A stretch of DNA of 38,440 nucleotides, taken from positions 1 to 38,440 of the forward strand of contig CAIZWI010000106.1 of assembly GCA_903936645.1 (NCBI GenBank), read 5' to 3'. Below, in pieces: positions 15,377-24,993 of the stretch. How positions within the stretch are numbered: position 1 is the stretch's first letter; each line of letters begins with the position of its first letter. Under the pieces are notes generated by a model that saw nothing but the letters and a program-made list of their open reading frames with translations, made no database searches and was not told the origin of the DNA. The stretch is from an uncultured Verrucomicrobia subdivision 3 bacterium. Its GTDB lineage: Bacteria; Verrucomicrobiota; Verrucomicrobiia; Limisphaerales; UBA11358. The translations under genes and the position numbers were made by a program.

Positions 15377-16813
15377 TTACTTCGCTGGCATATTAAGAGG
15401 TGCAAATTCACCGAACATTTGTCCTTCTTTCAGCGCTTTCAGCCAGGCTGCCGATCGCTGGTTAAACGGCGTTTCACCCCGCTTGTCATTGTGCGCCTGG
15501 TGTCCCGCTTGCGGCAGAATCACCACTTCCACCGGACCGGACACCAAATTGCCCATCGCCAGCACATTCGAGGCCGGACACGTGGTTTCCATCAAGCCTG
15601 GACCTATCAATGTCGGACATTTAACCCGATGCGCAAAATTGATGGCATCAAAATAGCGACTGGTCTCCATGATCTCCGCCGCCTCGGGCCCCTGGGCATG
15701 CGCCTGCCAGTAAGGCCAGCCCCACGCCCGCCCACTGCTTTGCGCCGTGTTGCCGCAACCCGCCGGTTCCAACGCCATGATGGCAGTCACCTTGGGGTCC
15801 AGAGCCGCCGCCACAATCGACTGCAACCCGCCCTGGCTCGTCCCCTTAACCAACAAGACCCGGCCGTTCCAATCCTCCCGCATGGTGAGATATTCAACCG
15901 CCCGCTGGCAGCCAATGAACATTCTCAAAAAATAACTGGTCTCCCGATTCGTCTGACCGATTGTCGTGTATTCCTTAAGCGCACCATCCGCGAGTTTTTG
16001 CATCTCATTATCCGGCAAATCAAAGGGCAAATCATGCGCACTGATATTCAACACCAACCAGCCTTCCCGGGCCAGGCCGGTGACATTGTCTCGCTTGAGC
16101 GGATACACCCCGGCATACTGCACCAGTAAGATGGCGGGATATTTTCCCGCTTTGTGCGGATGCGCTAGCTGGCCGTAAACGTGCGAGCCATGAATATTAT
16201 CCAGCGTGACTTTGCGGTAATCAATCCCAGGTTCCGCCGGCAGGGGTACCGGCTCCTCCCGGGCATTCAGCGGCAAATGCGCCGACTCGGCCAGTTTGGC
16301 ATCCCAGAATGCATCAAAATCATCCGGCGCCGGTTGTGGCCAGCGAATTTCCCGATAGTCGGCCACCGCCCCGGCCAGGGTAGAAAACTTCTGGCCGGCG
16401 GCATTGGTGCCGCTGATGGTAAAGAGCATGGATCCCGGTTCGGTGAGCTTTGTGGTGAATTCCGCCACGCCATTTGTCAGCGGGAGCTCGCCGCCGGCCA
16501 GCCACTTCGCCCCGTGCAACTTAACCGTGTAGTCAATTGTTCGCACAGCTTCATCCGCTGGTCGGCGCGCTTGAATCCGCACCTGGATGGGCTCGCCCAC
16601 TTGGTAAATTCCACTGGACCGGCTGGTCGACACACTCACTGGTGCCAGGGCGGTGACGGCATTGGTCGGGCCAGCTTGCGCACCGGTGGTAATTGCCAGG
16701 CTCAAGCAGCCCACCAGTAACGCTTCACACATGAAGGCCAAGGGCCGAGCACCAGCCAGCCACCAGTCAGTGAAAATGTCCGGGGAAAATATCCTACTGC
16801 ACCGCGATTTCAT
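15377..16813 (-). CDS. Secreted acetyl-xylan-esterase (AXE1)-type carbohydrate deacetylase
   Basis: 478 residues from ATG 16813, which overlaps the GH92 stop as ATGA and implies translational coupling. A hydrophobic segment near 24-45 (FMCEALLVGCLSLAITTGAQA) is a likely export signal. An Ig-like domain (about 60-145) precedes an AXE1/cephalosporin-C-deacetylase alpha/beta hydrolase starting PQPAPDDFDAFWDAKLAE. The nucleophile elbow is KGTSQGG (Ser326) and the candidate His is in AGHQAH (about 438). Where the family normally has Asp in GLxDxxCPP, this protein has GLMETTCPAS, that is Glu409. It should remove acetyl esters so that the glycosidases of the operon can act. It is the last gene of the operon. 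Confidence 0.83.
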   Translation of the reverse strand: MKSRCSRIFSPDIFTDWWLAGARPLAFMCEALLVGCLSLAITTGAQAGPTNAVTALAPVSVSTSRSSGIYQVGEPIQVRIQARRPADEAVRTIDYTVKLHGAKWLAGGELPLTNGVAEFTTKLTEPGSMLFTISGTNAAGQKFSTLAGAVADYREIRWPQPAPDDFDAFWDAKLAESAHLPLNAREEPVPLPAEPGIDYRKVTLDNIHGSHVYGQLAHPHKAGKYPAILLVQYAGVYPLKRDNVTGLAREGWLVLNISAHDLPFDLPDNEMQKLADGALKEYTTIGQTNRETSYFLRMFIGCQRAVEYLTMREDWNGRVLLVKGTSQGGLQSIVAAALDPKVTAIMALEPAGCGNTAQSSGRAWGWPYWQAHAQGPEAAEIMETSRYFDAINFAHRVKCPTLIGPGLMETTCPASNVLAMGNLVSGPVEVVILPQAGHQAHNDKRGETPFNQRSAAWLKALKEGQMFGEFAPLNMPAK

Positions 16814-19167
16814 TTCGCTTGGCTCCATGCGGGGTTGGGTTTGTCGGAGAGTAAAAAATTCAACTGTGCACCCTGATTGATCTGCGCCTGGGTGATCACC
16901 AGTTTGCTGAGCCGTTGCCCGTTGAGGGTGACCGACTGAATATAGGGATTTTTTTCGGGATCCGGCCCCGCCGTGATAACCAAGTCCTTTGCCTGATAAC
17001 AGTCAGGTTGCAAGTGAATGCAAACCCGGTCCAGCATGGGAGCCGTGAGTTCATAGCTCGGATTGACCTCGCACCCCCCGCGCAATTGAAACAAACCCAT
17101 GGCCATGAGTGCGCTCAGTGCCCCCATCTGGCCTTGATCCTCATCGTCGTGGGCATAAGCATCGGACGAGGCATTGGTCAGGCTGTAATTGGCCTGATAA
17201 ACCTCGCGGACCCAGCGCTGGGACTTCACGGGATCACCGAGCAAATTGAATAGATGCGCATGATGAAAGCCGGTGTTGTTCTCATATTGCAACCAGCCGA
17301 AGCGAAAATGCTGCGGCTCGGCGCGCTCAAATTGCTCGTTGAGCCGTTGGATGGTTTTCTCCCGTCCGCCCATGATTTGCATCATGCCAGACAGGTCGTT
17401 CACGGGAAACCATGTCAGCACCGCGGAAAAACTCTCGAGAAAACCCGGGCTATTATACGGCAGCGGATCGAAGGGCTCAACCCACGTGCCATCCGAATTC
17501 CGCGGTTGGAGCCAGCCGCTCGCCGGATTGTACAAGTTGGTCCAGCCCAGCGAGCGGCGCAGATAAATGTCCGCGTCGGCGGCATGCCCCAGCTTTTGCG
17601 CAACCTCCCCGAGAATCCAGTCGCAAAAGGAATTTTCCACGGTGCGGGTGACCGACCATTTGTGTTCGCCCAAATTCGCCGGCATCCAGCCGCCATACTT
17701 CGCGTAGATGTCCACATCACCCATCGGTCGATTATTGCCTTGGTGCAGGGCTTTCATCGCCCTCAAAGCGTGTTCGCCATCCACCCCCGGCAGTCCCATC
17801 TGTACCGCCCGGCCGAGCAAGGGCGCAGCCTGGTCACCCGACATAATGTGATCCAGCCGCCCGGCAGTCGCCCCCATGGGCAGTTCGCCAGTGTCGTCAT
17901 AAAACCGCAGCCAAGAATTGCAAAACTCGCGCAGCACCTCGGGATAAGCCAGCCCCCAGGTCGTGTCGAGATTTTGCTGTGTCCACCAAAAGGAATCCGA
18001 AACATGCATCGCAAAGGCCGGCTGGCCCCTGGGGTCCAGCGGCACGGTTTTGATTTCGAACAACGGTTGTTTGCTGCCCACGGGATACTGCCCATTGACA
18101 TCATGATTGATCTCACTGTACTGGTCGTCATGGTAAATCGGATATTTTCCATTCACGTCGCTGAAGATGCCTCGGCCCAGCAGGCTGTGCCAAAGGTCAG
18201 TGTAAAACTTGACTTTGCGCTGGTCCGAGCCGGCGATTTCGATGCGGCTCAGCGCGGTGTTCCACTCCTCACGGGCAGCGTTGCGCACCGCCGCAAAGTC
18301 CCAGCCGGGCAGTTCGGTGTTCAGGTTCAAACGCGCTTGCTCAACCGAACAATAGGAAATGGCCACTTTCATTTGCACCGTGGTGCCGGCGCGAACGGTG
18401 CCGAAATCCAGCACCAGGCCGCTGTTCTCCCCATTGATGCCACTGATGTTTCCCAACAGTTGCTGCGTATGCCAGCCATTCAGCACCTTCCCGGGGCGGT
18501 CCGTTGTGATCACAAAGAAAACCTTCGTCGGAATGACCAGCCGGGAATCCGTGGAGAGCCGAGCGTCTGCGAATATCAGGCTGCCCTCCAGGGTTTCCCG
18601 CGCCGTGCGTTTGACCTCCGCCACGTACATCCTCCCCTCGTTCCACACCCCGGAAAGCGGCAGGAGGATGGCGGCCTCGTCCGCCCGCTCATAGGTGTAG
18701 CGATGAAAACCCACCCGCCGCGTGGCAGTAAGCTCAACATCAATGCCATAGCGGTCCAGATGCACTCGCTGATAGCCTGGAGCCACGGTCTGTGCCTCCG
18801 GACAAAATGGAGATTTCCATCGTTCCGGCCCTGGCATCGGGTTAACCGTGCCTGACACCGGCATGACTGCCAGCCCACCCATCTGGAATTCATGAATATG
18901 GCTGAAACCAAAGATATTGGTCTGGGCGTTTTGGTAGCCGGTGTGGTAATAGCCGGTAATTTCCGTATCCGGGGCGAGTTTCACCATGCCGAATGGCCGG
19001 GCCGCCGCCGTCATGAAGAAGTTGCGGCAGCGCTCGGACCCAATCAGCGGATGCACCCAATCCACCGGGGCCTCGGGCATCGGCTCGGCGACCATATGCA
19101 GGGTGGCAAACGCGGCGACCACCCCGGTAACCAATCCCGATAAATATTTATTATTCCCGGTTCTCAT
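16810..19167 (-). CDS. Divergent GH92 alpha-mannosidase-like enzyme, secreted
   Basis: 785 residues from ATG 19167, where a signal-like stretch begins (NNKYLSGLVTGVVAAFATLHM); an upstream frame to 19347 overlaps the fucosidase gene and is rejected. GH92 features are the N-terminal WVHPLIGSE and RPFGMVKLAPD, FGFSHIHEFQMGG, an (alpha/alpha)6 domain, HHAHLFNLLGDPVKSQRWVREV and HDDEDQGQMGALSALMAMG (about 673-691). The last carries the Asp pair expected for the catalytic base. The usual general-acid region (EGxxWQYxWxVPHD) reads ESFSAVLTWFPVND with Glu578 retained, so the enzyme is divergent and its specificity uncertain. GH92 enzymes are calcium-dependent exo-alpha-mannosidases. It follows the fucosidase gene by 62 bp. 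Confidence 0.85.
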   Translation of the reverse strand: MRTGNNKYLSGLVTGVVAAFATLHMVAEPMPEAPVDWVHPLIGSERCRNFFMTAAARPFGMVKLAPDTEITGYYHTGYQNAQTNIFGFSHIHEFQMGGLAVMPVSGTVNPMPGPERWKSPFCPEAQTVAPGYQRVHLDRYGIDVELTATRRVGFHRYTYERADEAAILLPLSGVWNEGRMYVAEVKRTARETLEGSLIFADARLSTDSRLVIPTKVFFVITTDRPGKVLNGWHTQQLLGNISGINGENSGLVLDFGTVRAGTTVQMKVAISYCSVEQARLNLNTELPGWDFAAVRNAAREEWNTALSRIEIAGSDQRKVKFYTDLWHSLLGRGIFSDVNGKYPIYHDDQYSEINHDVNGQYPVGSKQPLFEIKTVPLDPRGQPAFAMHVSDSFWWTQQNLDTTWGLAYPEVLREFCNSWLRFYDDTGELPMGATAGRLDHIMSGDQAAPLLGRAVQMGLPGVDGEHALRAMKALHQGNNRPMGDVDIYAKYGGWMPANLGEHKWSVTRTVENSFCDWILGEVAQKLGHAADADIYLRRSLGWTNLYNPASGWLQPRNSDGTWVEPFDPLPYNSPGFLESFSAVLTWFPVNDLSGMMQIMGGREKTIQRLNEQFERAEPQHFRFGWLQYENNTGFHHAHLFNLLGDPVKSQRWVREVYQANYSLTNASSDAYAHDDEDQGQMGALSALMAMGLFQLRGGCEVNPSYELTAPMLDRVCIHLQPDCYQAKDLVITAGPDPEKNPYIQSVTLNGQRLSKLVITQAQINQGAQLNFLLSDKPNPAWSQAK

Positions 19168-19229
19168 AAGATTAAGATTGGTTGCACCGGTTGGGTCGCC
19201 TGTTCGGCAACCAGCCCAGTTGATTGAGT

Positions 19230-20780
19230 TCAATTTGCAACCGTCGCCGGCTGAAGGTCCATTCCGGTAATTTTTAGGGCAAAAATACGCTGGTTCGGTT
19301 TTTGTGGTGGCAGCACAACTACGAGTCCTTCCGCCGTTTGCCGCCAATGAATTTGACCCGCCTGCCCAAGCAGGTTGAGCTCGTTGATCGTTCCCGCGGC
19401 ACTTGCCAGTGACTTCACCACCAGCCTGCCACTAGTCGGCCAGTCCAGGGCGATGGTATAGAGCGTCTTTTTGTCCTTCGATTGTGTGAATCGCAGGTCG
19501 CTGGCAGTGTATGCGAGCTTTCCCTCGTTAAAGCTGCCGGCTTTGACCACATTCGAGAGACCTTCGCCATAAGTATTCCATGGACGAGTGCCAAAGATCG
19601 CCGCGCCATTAATCTTCATCCAGTCCGACAGCTCCCCCAGAATCTTCTCCTCTTGCTCGTCCAGCGTGCCATCGGGACGTGGCGGAAAGTTTAGGAGCAG
19701 GTTCCCGTTCTTGCTCACAATGTCCGCCAGCATCTGAAGCACGGTCGTGGTGGATTTGTAGTTGCAACCCGCTTTGTAATACCAGTTGCCCACACAAGTG
19801 TCGGTCTGCCAAGGATGCGGATCAATCCCATCCTTCACCCCGCGCTCTAGGTCCTGCACCCAGCGCCCTTGGGATTCTTCCTTGCAGTTGTAAACTGCTT
19901 CCAACTTGCCGTCGTGCTGTTGCAAGTTCTCGTTGTAATAATGCGCCAGTAACTTCCGGCCCACATCATCGGGATAGGGCAGCGGGCTGTCCGAATACAG
20001 CAGGTCCGGATGGTACCGGTCTATCATGTCGCTGATCCGGTTGTACCAATTCAATTTGTAAGCGAGAGGCACTTCCGTTCCGTAATAGTGGAAGCTGGGG
20101 TGCTCGTTGCCGGACCAGTACAAGTCCGCAAACCGGGGATCATTCCCATCGTAAGGCACTCCCGCCAGTGAACCATTCGTGTCGCTGCCTTTGTTGGCAC
20201 TGTAAAACCACCAACTGGCCGCCAGGTGTTCGGTCATGCCAAAACGTAATCCATGGTTCCGCGCCGCCTGCTGCCATTCACCAGCGATGTCCCGCTTCGG
20301 ACCCATGTTCAAACTATTCCATTTCGGCTGATACTTCGAATTCCAACAGTCAAAATTGTCATGATGCATGGCGATCATGCAGAAATATTTGGCCCCCGCC
20401 TGCTGATAAAGCCGCATTAAGCGATTGGGATCCCACTTCTCTGCTTTCCATAGTGGGATAACATCCTTGAACCCGAATTTTGACGGCGGACCGTAGTGCT
20501 CGACGTGGAATTTATTTTGACTGCTGCCCTGCAGGTAGAGATTGCGCGCATACCAATCACCCTGGCTCGGCACCGACTCCGGCCCCCATACCGCCCAGAT
20601 ACCCAGCTTGGCGTCGCGGAACCATTCTGGGCATTGGTAATTCCTCAGTGATTCGTCTTCCGACCTGAAGGGTTTTGCCTTGGCCGGCCATGATTGCCCA
20701 CCGCTGGCCTGCCCCACCGCCAACGTGGCCGCGCCCGCCAGCAGGAGCGCGGATATGTTAAGCCGGTCGCATTTCATCAT
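19230..20780 (-). CDS. GH29 alpha-L-fucosidase (second copy in the operon), secreted
   Basis: 516 residues with a signal peptide (about 1-28, LLLAGAATLAVGQASG). GH29 landmarks are FRDAKLGIWAVWGPESVP, DWYARNLY, the long family block AGAKYFCMIAMHHDNFDCWNS, FGMTEHLAASWWF and YHPDLLYSDSPLP, in which Asp264 aligns with the catalytic nucleophile (the usual following Gly is Ser). NGNLLLNFPPRPDGTLD and GTRPWNTYGEG are typical of the end of the barrel. A C-terminal beta domain follows. It is clearly a paralogue of the next gene upstream (20802-22403), suggesting tandem duplication and divergence to two fucosyl linkages. It acts outside the cytoplasm. Confidence 0.9.
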   Translation of the reverse strand: MMKCDRLNISALLLAGAATLAVGQASGGQSWPAKAKPFRSEDESLRNYQCPEWFRDAKLGIWAVWGPESVPSQGDWYARNLYLQGSSQNKFHVEHYGPPSKFGFKDVIPLWKAEKWDPNRLMRLYQQAGAKYFCMIAMHHDNFDCWNSKYQPKWNSLNMGPKRDIAGEWQQAARNHGLRFGMTEHLAASWWFYSANKGSDTNGSLAGVPYDGNDPRFADLYWSGNEHPSFHYYGTEVPLAYKLNWYNRISDMIDRYHPDLLYSDSPLPYPDDVGRKLLAHYYNENLQQHDGKLEAVYNCKEESQGRWVQDLERGVKDGIDPHPWQTDTCVGNWYYKAGCNYKSTTTVLQMLADIVSKNGNLLLNFPPRPDGTLDEQEEKILGELSDWMKINGAAIFGTRPWNTYGEGLSNVVKAGSFNEGKLAYTASDLRFTQSKDKKTLYTIALDWPTSGRLVVKSLASAAGTINELNLLGQAGQIHWRQTAEGLVVVLPPQKPNQRIFALKITGMDLQPATVAN

Positions 20781-20801
20781 GTCAATGCTGGTTCTCGCCC
20801 C

Positions 20802-22403
20802 TTATGGCAAAGGGGCGGGTTTAAGGTTGCTGCCGGTGATGCGGAGCGAGCAAGTCATGTCCATCCGTGCCGTGTCCGGCAGTTGCACCGCTAGCCCGTC
20901 CCCGGTTTGGGTGAATTTCAAGCTGTTGCCACCCAACAACCGATGGAAGAAGTTGCCCCTTGCACTCAAGAGTTCGACCCTCTGAATTCTATTCACACTG
21001 GCATCCGCCATCTTGGCCAGGGACCTGATGACCAAGTTGCCGTCATCCGGCCAGCCCAAGGCAATCGCGTAGAGTGTCGCGCCCTTCGTTGTGAAGCGAA
21101 TGTCTTTGGCTGAGAAATCAAATTTTTCACTGAAAGAACCGCCCTTTGGTTTCACCGCCCCTTCACCATAGACAAACCAGGGACGCGAACCATAAATCGC
21201 CTCGCCATTCACCGCTGTCCAGTCGGCCAGCCGGTGGAGAATCGCCTCGGCATCGGGGTCCAGCGAGCCGTCCGGACGCAGCACGACATTCAACAGCAAG
21301 TTGCCATTTTTGCTGACAATGTCCACCAGTGTCCGCACCACCCATTCCGGCGAACCATACATTTTACCGGTTTGTTTGTCCTTGTAATTCTTATTGTAAA
21401 ACCAGTCCCCAATGGAAGTGTCAGTCTGCCACGGATACGGATCAATCCCGCCCCCGACCCCGCGTTCATAGTCCTGCACCCAGCGGCCTTCGGAAACCTG
21501 TTTGCAATTATAAACCGCCAGCTGCCGGCCGCCATGTTGTTGAAGGCTGTCATTATATAAATTCGCAATCTGGCTCAAGCCCACCTCATTGCCAAACGGC
21601 ACAGGGCCGTCGCTGTACAACAGGTCGGGATGATAATTATCCACCAGTTCCTTGATTTCATAATACCATTCCTGCTGCCAGCGGGGATTTTTGGAATACC
21701 AGCCATTATCCCCCTTGTCTGCCGGAAAATGATAGAGTTCCCAGTTGTTGGAATTCGCACCATCATACGGCACGCCCGCCAGGGAACCGGTCTTGTCCGA
21801 CCGGTGCGCGTCCTGAAACCAGGTGAAGCTGGCGCCGAGATGTTCGGACACCCCGAACGGCAGGCCATTGGCCTTCGCCGCCTTCTGCCACTCACCAACC
21901 ACATCCCGATGCGGACCCATCTGCATCGCATTCCAGCGATGCAGCTTGGAATTCCACATGAAAAAATTATCATGATGCGACCCCATGCTGACGAAATATT
22001 TCGCGCCGGCTTGCTTGTAACGTTTCATCAATTGCTCCGGCTCCCACTTCTCCGCTTTCCATAATGGGATGATGTCCTTATAGCCATTGGTGGAGGGATG
22101 GCCGAACCGGGCCAGATGGTCCTTGTAATCCGCGCTCGGCCCCTTGTGCTCGCCGGTCTTGCGGTTCACCTCGTCCGAAACATACATCTTGCGCGCATAC
22201 CAGTCCCCCATCTCCGGCACGGCCTGCGGCCCCCAATGCGCCCAAATGCCAAACTTGGCGTCCCGGAACCAGGCCGGACACGCATAATTAGTCAGCGATT
22301 GCATCGTACCCGCATAGGGACCGGCCGTGATGGGAAGATCCAAGGCACTGGCGCCCAGCGGCAAGGTTAGCACTAACGACCAAAAGAGACTTTTTATTTT
22401 CAT
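20802..22403 (-). CDS. GH29 alpha-L-fucosidase (first copy in the operon), secreted
   Basis: 533 residues. The signal peptide MKIKSLFWSLVLTLPLGASA is followed by the GH29 catalytic domain: FRDAKFGIWAHWGPQAVPE, DWYARKMY, KYFVSMGSHHDNFFMWNS, FGVSEHLGASFTWF and YHPDLLYSDGPVPF with the putative nucleophile Asp265. SKNGNLLLNVVLRPDGSLD and GSRPWFVYGEG close the barrel. The C-terminal 90 residues form a beta domain shared with the neighbouring paralogue, including matching TLYAIALGWPDDGNLVIRSL and TLYTIALDWPTSGRLVVKSL blocks. It lies 60 bp after the GH-A gene and 21 bp before the second fucosidase, so it is probably part of the same transcript. Confidence 0.92.
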   Translation of the reverse strand: MKIKSLFWSLVLTLPLGASALDLPITAGPYAGTMQSLTNYACPAWFRDAKFGIWAHWGPQAVPEMGDWYARKMYVSDEVNRKTGEHKGPSADYKDHLARFGHPSTNGYKDIIPLWKAEKWEPEQLMKRYKQAGAKYFVSMGSHHDNFFMWNSKLHRWNAMQMGPHRDVVGEWQKAAKANGLPFGVSEHLGASFTWFQDAHRSDKTGSLAGVPYDGANSNNWELYHFPADKGDNGWYSKNPRWQQEWYYEIKELVDNYHPDLLYSDGPVPFGNEVGLSQIANLYNDSLQQHGGRQLAVYNCKQVSEGRWVQDYERGVGGGIDPYPWQTDTSIGDWFYNKNYKDKQTGKMYGSPEWVVRTLVDIVSKNGNLLLNVVLRPDGSLDPDAEAILHRLADWTAVNGEAIYGSRPWFVYGEGAVKPKGGSFSEKFDFSAKDIRFTTKGATLYAIALGWPDDGNLVIRSLAKMADASVNRIQRVELLSARGNFFHRLLGGNSLKFTQTGDGLAVQLPDTARMDMTCSLRITGSNLKPAPLP

Positions 22404-22463
22404 TTTTAGGAATGCCCGCAGGGGATTAAATCCAGCAAGCGTTGCATTTGATGAGGTTGACCT

Positions 22464-23960
22464 CTATTTTACGGTTGTAAAAATCACCACGCTCCGCGCC
22501 GGCAGGTTTGCGGTCAATCCCGCCTCTAAATCAATCTCGTGCATGTATTTTGCCGGCAGCGGAAAACCCTGGGCGTCCACCTTCCGGGCATCGGCAAAAT
22601 AATCATAACGCTGTAATTCCGGAATGGTTAGGCCGCCTGGAACCGTGACGCTTACGTCCTGCGGGATATCCGAATCGTTAACCAGCGCCAGAGAAAATTC
22701 ATTTCCCCAGCGGGCCGCGAGCGTGCGCAGTCCGGTCACCAGGGTTTCCGGGGTTTTCACCATCCGGCAGCCCGGCGGAAAACTCCGGGACATCAACGAC
22801 CAGGGGTAATACCACGGCCGCAGATTTGCATCCTCCGGATGCCCGATCTCATTCGCCAGGCTGTTCCAGAAACCCCATTTCTTAAACAAAGTTCGCGTCA
22901 CATCCGGCCAGTGTGTGTCCTTGTCCTTGTTGATGTGCATGGCATCATCCAGATCCCAGGCAATGGTTCCCGCCATGCCGGCCCGCGCACACTGAATGTT
23001 GTAATCCGCCATCCACACGCCGTAATTATGTTCGTAAATATGGGGCTGGCTGTCATTACCTCCGTGTGGTTGGACCGGACCGCCCGTCATGCCGGCTTCC
23101 CCCATGAAAAATGGTTTTGCTCTTCCTTTGGGATCAAAACGGTCAATGTAATCCTTCTTCATCCAGCAATACTTTTCCAAATAATCTGATTCCAGGTCGG
23201 CTACCGGCACATAATAATGAAAATCATACGCCGCCACCTGTTCCGGGCATTGCTGCACCGTCAAATCAATCCAGAAACCATCGCGTGGCAGGAAACAAAC
23301 ATCCGGCCCGATGATTTTTACCTCCTCCCCCAATCCCCGCCGGGCAAATTCCGCATTCAGCGACGTGATGGCGGACTTCCATTTGCCAAACTCAATATGC
23401 CCGGAGGAATTGCTGTTCGGCTCATTCAACAGGTTGAAATAAACAATACAGGTGTAATGCTTGTCATTCCTCAGGTGAATCACCAAGTCCCCGATGATCC
23501 GGTGCCAGCGTGGATCATTCTCGTCCATGTGGTATGCCTGCAACTTGTCCGTCGCGATGTCCGGCCGGTCCTGCTGCGACGATGGATGATCCCACTCACC
23601 CAGAATGACTTTTACGTGCCGGCTTTCGCAGTAGTCGAGCAGCCGGTACATTTTCTTCATCCGGTTGTTATCCCATTGATAAATGGGCTGGCCCTGTGTG
23701 TCAAAACCATCGCAATACGTATAAGCTCGGGTCATCAACCGGACCATCGGCACCCGCATGTAATCCAGCCGGTCAAACATCGTCTGCCAGGCGGCCTCGG
23801 AAATGTCAAACCAGGGGTACGCACTCCATTGCACGCCGAACCCAAGAAAGTTGGTACACACCGGCGTGCGCGTGTCCACTGTGACCGACACGGGCTTCGC
23901 CAGCGCGCCCTTTGTCAGGAGCGCCGCTGCCAGCACCAGGGCGGGAATCGCTATTTTCAT
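22464..23960 (-). CDS. Secreted clan GH-A glycoside hydrolase (GH5/GH39-like)
   Basis: 498 residues with a signal peptide (MKIAIPALVLAAALLTKGALA). The barrel (about 25-395) begins FLGFGVQWSAYPWFDIS and has RVPMVRLMTRAY and VKVILGEWDH strands, then FNLLNEPNSN with the putative acid/base Glu180 and PFFMGEAGM with the putative nucleophile Glu288. The last 100 residues look like a small beta domain (VTGLRTLAARWGNEFSLALVNDSD). Clan membership is well supported; the family is not. GH5 and GH39 are both possible. It lies between the cytoplasmic GH130 gene (18 bp upstream) and the fucosidases, so it probably cleaves an internal or core linkage of the same glycan. Confidence 0.78.
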   Translation of the reverse strand: MKIAIPALVLAAALLTKGALAKPVSVTVDTRTPVCTNFLGFGVQWSAYPWFDISEAAWQTMFDRLDYMRVPMVRLMTRAYTYCDGFDTQGQPIYQWDNNRMKKMYRLLDYCESRHVKVILGEWDHPSSQQDRPDIATDKLQAYHMDENDPRWHRIIGDLVIHLRNDKHYTCIVYFNLLNEPNSNSSGHIEFGKWKSAITSLNAEFARRGLGEEVKIIGPDVCFLPRDGFWIDLTVQQCPEQVAAYDFHYYVPVADLESDYLEKYCWMKKDYIDRFDPKGRAKPFFMGEAGMTGGPVQPHGGNDSQPHIYEHNYGVWMADYNIQCARAGMAGTIAWDLDDAMHINKDKDTHWPDVTRTLFKKWGFWNSLANEIGHPEDANLRPWYYPWSLMSRSFPPGCRMVKTPETLVTGLRTLAARWGNEFSLALVNDSDIPQDVSVTVPGGLTIPELQRYDYFADARKVDAQGFPLPAKYMHEIDLEAGLTANLPARSVVIFTTVK

Positions 23961-23978
23961 GAAAATGGGATGCGGGAT

Positions 23979-24983
23979 TTAAGCCTTGAACTGCAAAACG
24001 TAATTGACCAAGGCGTCAAAACCCACCGTGGCGACGCCGATAAATTTGTCCGCACACCCGTAATAAACAAACAGCCGGCCGTCCACCACCACGTTGGCCG
24101 TCGGAAACACCACCCCGTGCGGATAAAGACCCTCCCACTCATATTTGGCCTCGGGCGACATGATCGGCTCCGGCGTCCGGGCTAGGACTTTGCGCGGATC
24201 TTTCAAATCCAGCATCATCGCGCCCACATGATAGACCCCCTTGGCATCCACCGCGTGATAAATCATCAACCAGCCCTTTTTGTGTTTGAGCGGCGGGGTG
24301 GATCCGCCAATTTTGCGCTCCCAGGGAAACTGCGCCTTGGCTAGCAAGTAATCCTGGCCCCATTTTAAAGGATCATCCCCAAAACAAATCCAGATGGCCG
24401 GATACTTAGTCCCGTACTTTGCCCCGGTCCATTGCATCGGCCGCCGCAAGAGCACAAACTTGCCATTGATTTTCTCAGGAAATAAAATCACGTCCCGATC
24501 ATCCAGGGTAGGATCGGTGATCCGGCCCAACCGCCGGAAGGTCTTGAGATCGGTGGACATTAAAAGCCCCGAGGAAGTCAGGTTTTCGCCAAACGCCCTT
24601 GGCTGGCTTTTGTCCCGCGGATTGAACGCCGCATTCCCGGGTGCCAGCCAGTACTGCTGCGGGAAATAGGGCCGGTACGCATAAGTAATGAGAAAATGCC
24701 CGTTCGTCTTTACAATCCGCGGATCCTCAATACACCCCGCATCCTCGCCATCCGCACTGGGGGAAAGTACTGGCCTTTTTTGGGCTCGCTTGAAATTGAA
24801 TCCGTCTTTGCTGCGTGCCAGCCCAAACCGGATCACATGTTCGGCATCATTTCCCGCCGCCCGGTAAAGCATGTGAAACTCACCCTGGTCATAGATCACT
24901 CCCGGATTGCATACGACCAGGCTCTCCCAGGCCTGCTTGGGATTCGGGGAAAGAATCGGATTGCCGGAAAACTTTTCAAGTTT
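23979..24983 (-). CDS. GH130 beta-mannoside phosphorylase, cytoplasmic
   Basis: 334 residues from the ATG at 24983, 10 bp after the symporter stop; a frame to 25013 would overlap that gene. The five-bladed propeller family is recognised by FSGNPILSPNPKQAWES, CNPGVIYDQGEFHMLYRA, IRFGLARSKDGFNF, GCIEDPRIVK (with the conserved Asp88 region), DRDVILFPEKINGKFVLLRRP and PHGVVFPTANVVVDGRLFVYYG. There is no signal peptide. Known GH130 enzymes phosphorolyse beta-1,4-mannosides such as mannobiose or mannosyl-N-acetylglucosamine, yielding mannose 1-phosphate; some members are hydrolases. Its place right behind a transporter suggests it processes the imported disaccharide. The exact subfamily cannot be fixed here. 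Confidence 0.88.
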   Translation of the reverse strand, partial: KLEKFSGNPILSPNPKQAWESLVVCNPGVIYDQGEFHMLYRAAGNDAEHVIRFGLARSKDGFNFKRAQKRPVLSPSADGEDAGCIEDPRIVKTNGHFLITYAYRPYFPQQYWLAPGNAAFNPRDKSQPRAFGENLTSSGLLMSTDLKTFRRLGRITDPTLDDRDVILFPEKINGKFVLLRRPMQWTGAKYGTKYPAIWICFGDDPLKWGQDYLLAKAQFPWERKIGGSTPPLKHKKGWLMIYHAVDAKGVYHVGAMMLDLKDPRKVLARTPEPIMSPEAKYEWEGLYPHGVVFPTANVVVDGRLFVYYGCADKFIGVATVGFDALVNYVLQFKA

Positions 24984-24993
24984 CATATAAAAA

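Noticed and set aside
17595..17604. Single TTTGCGCAAC inside the GH92 gene
   Set aside because: Unpaired and within coding sequence, so probably chance.
17254..18855. Long plus-strand open frame (533 codons) opposite the GH92 gene
   Set aside because: Antisense shadow: the opposite strand has clear GH92 motifs, and this frame shows Arg/His/Pro-rich composition without any family signature.
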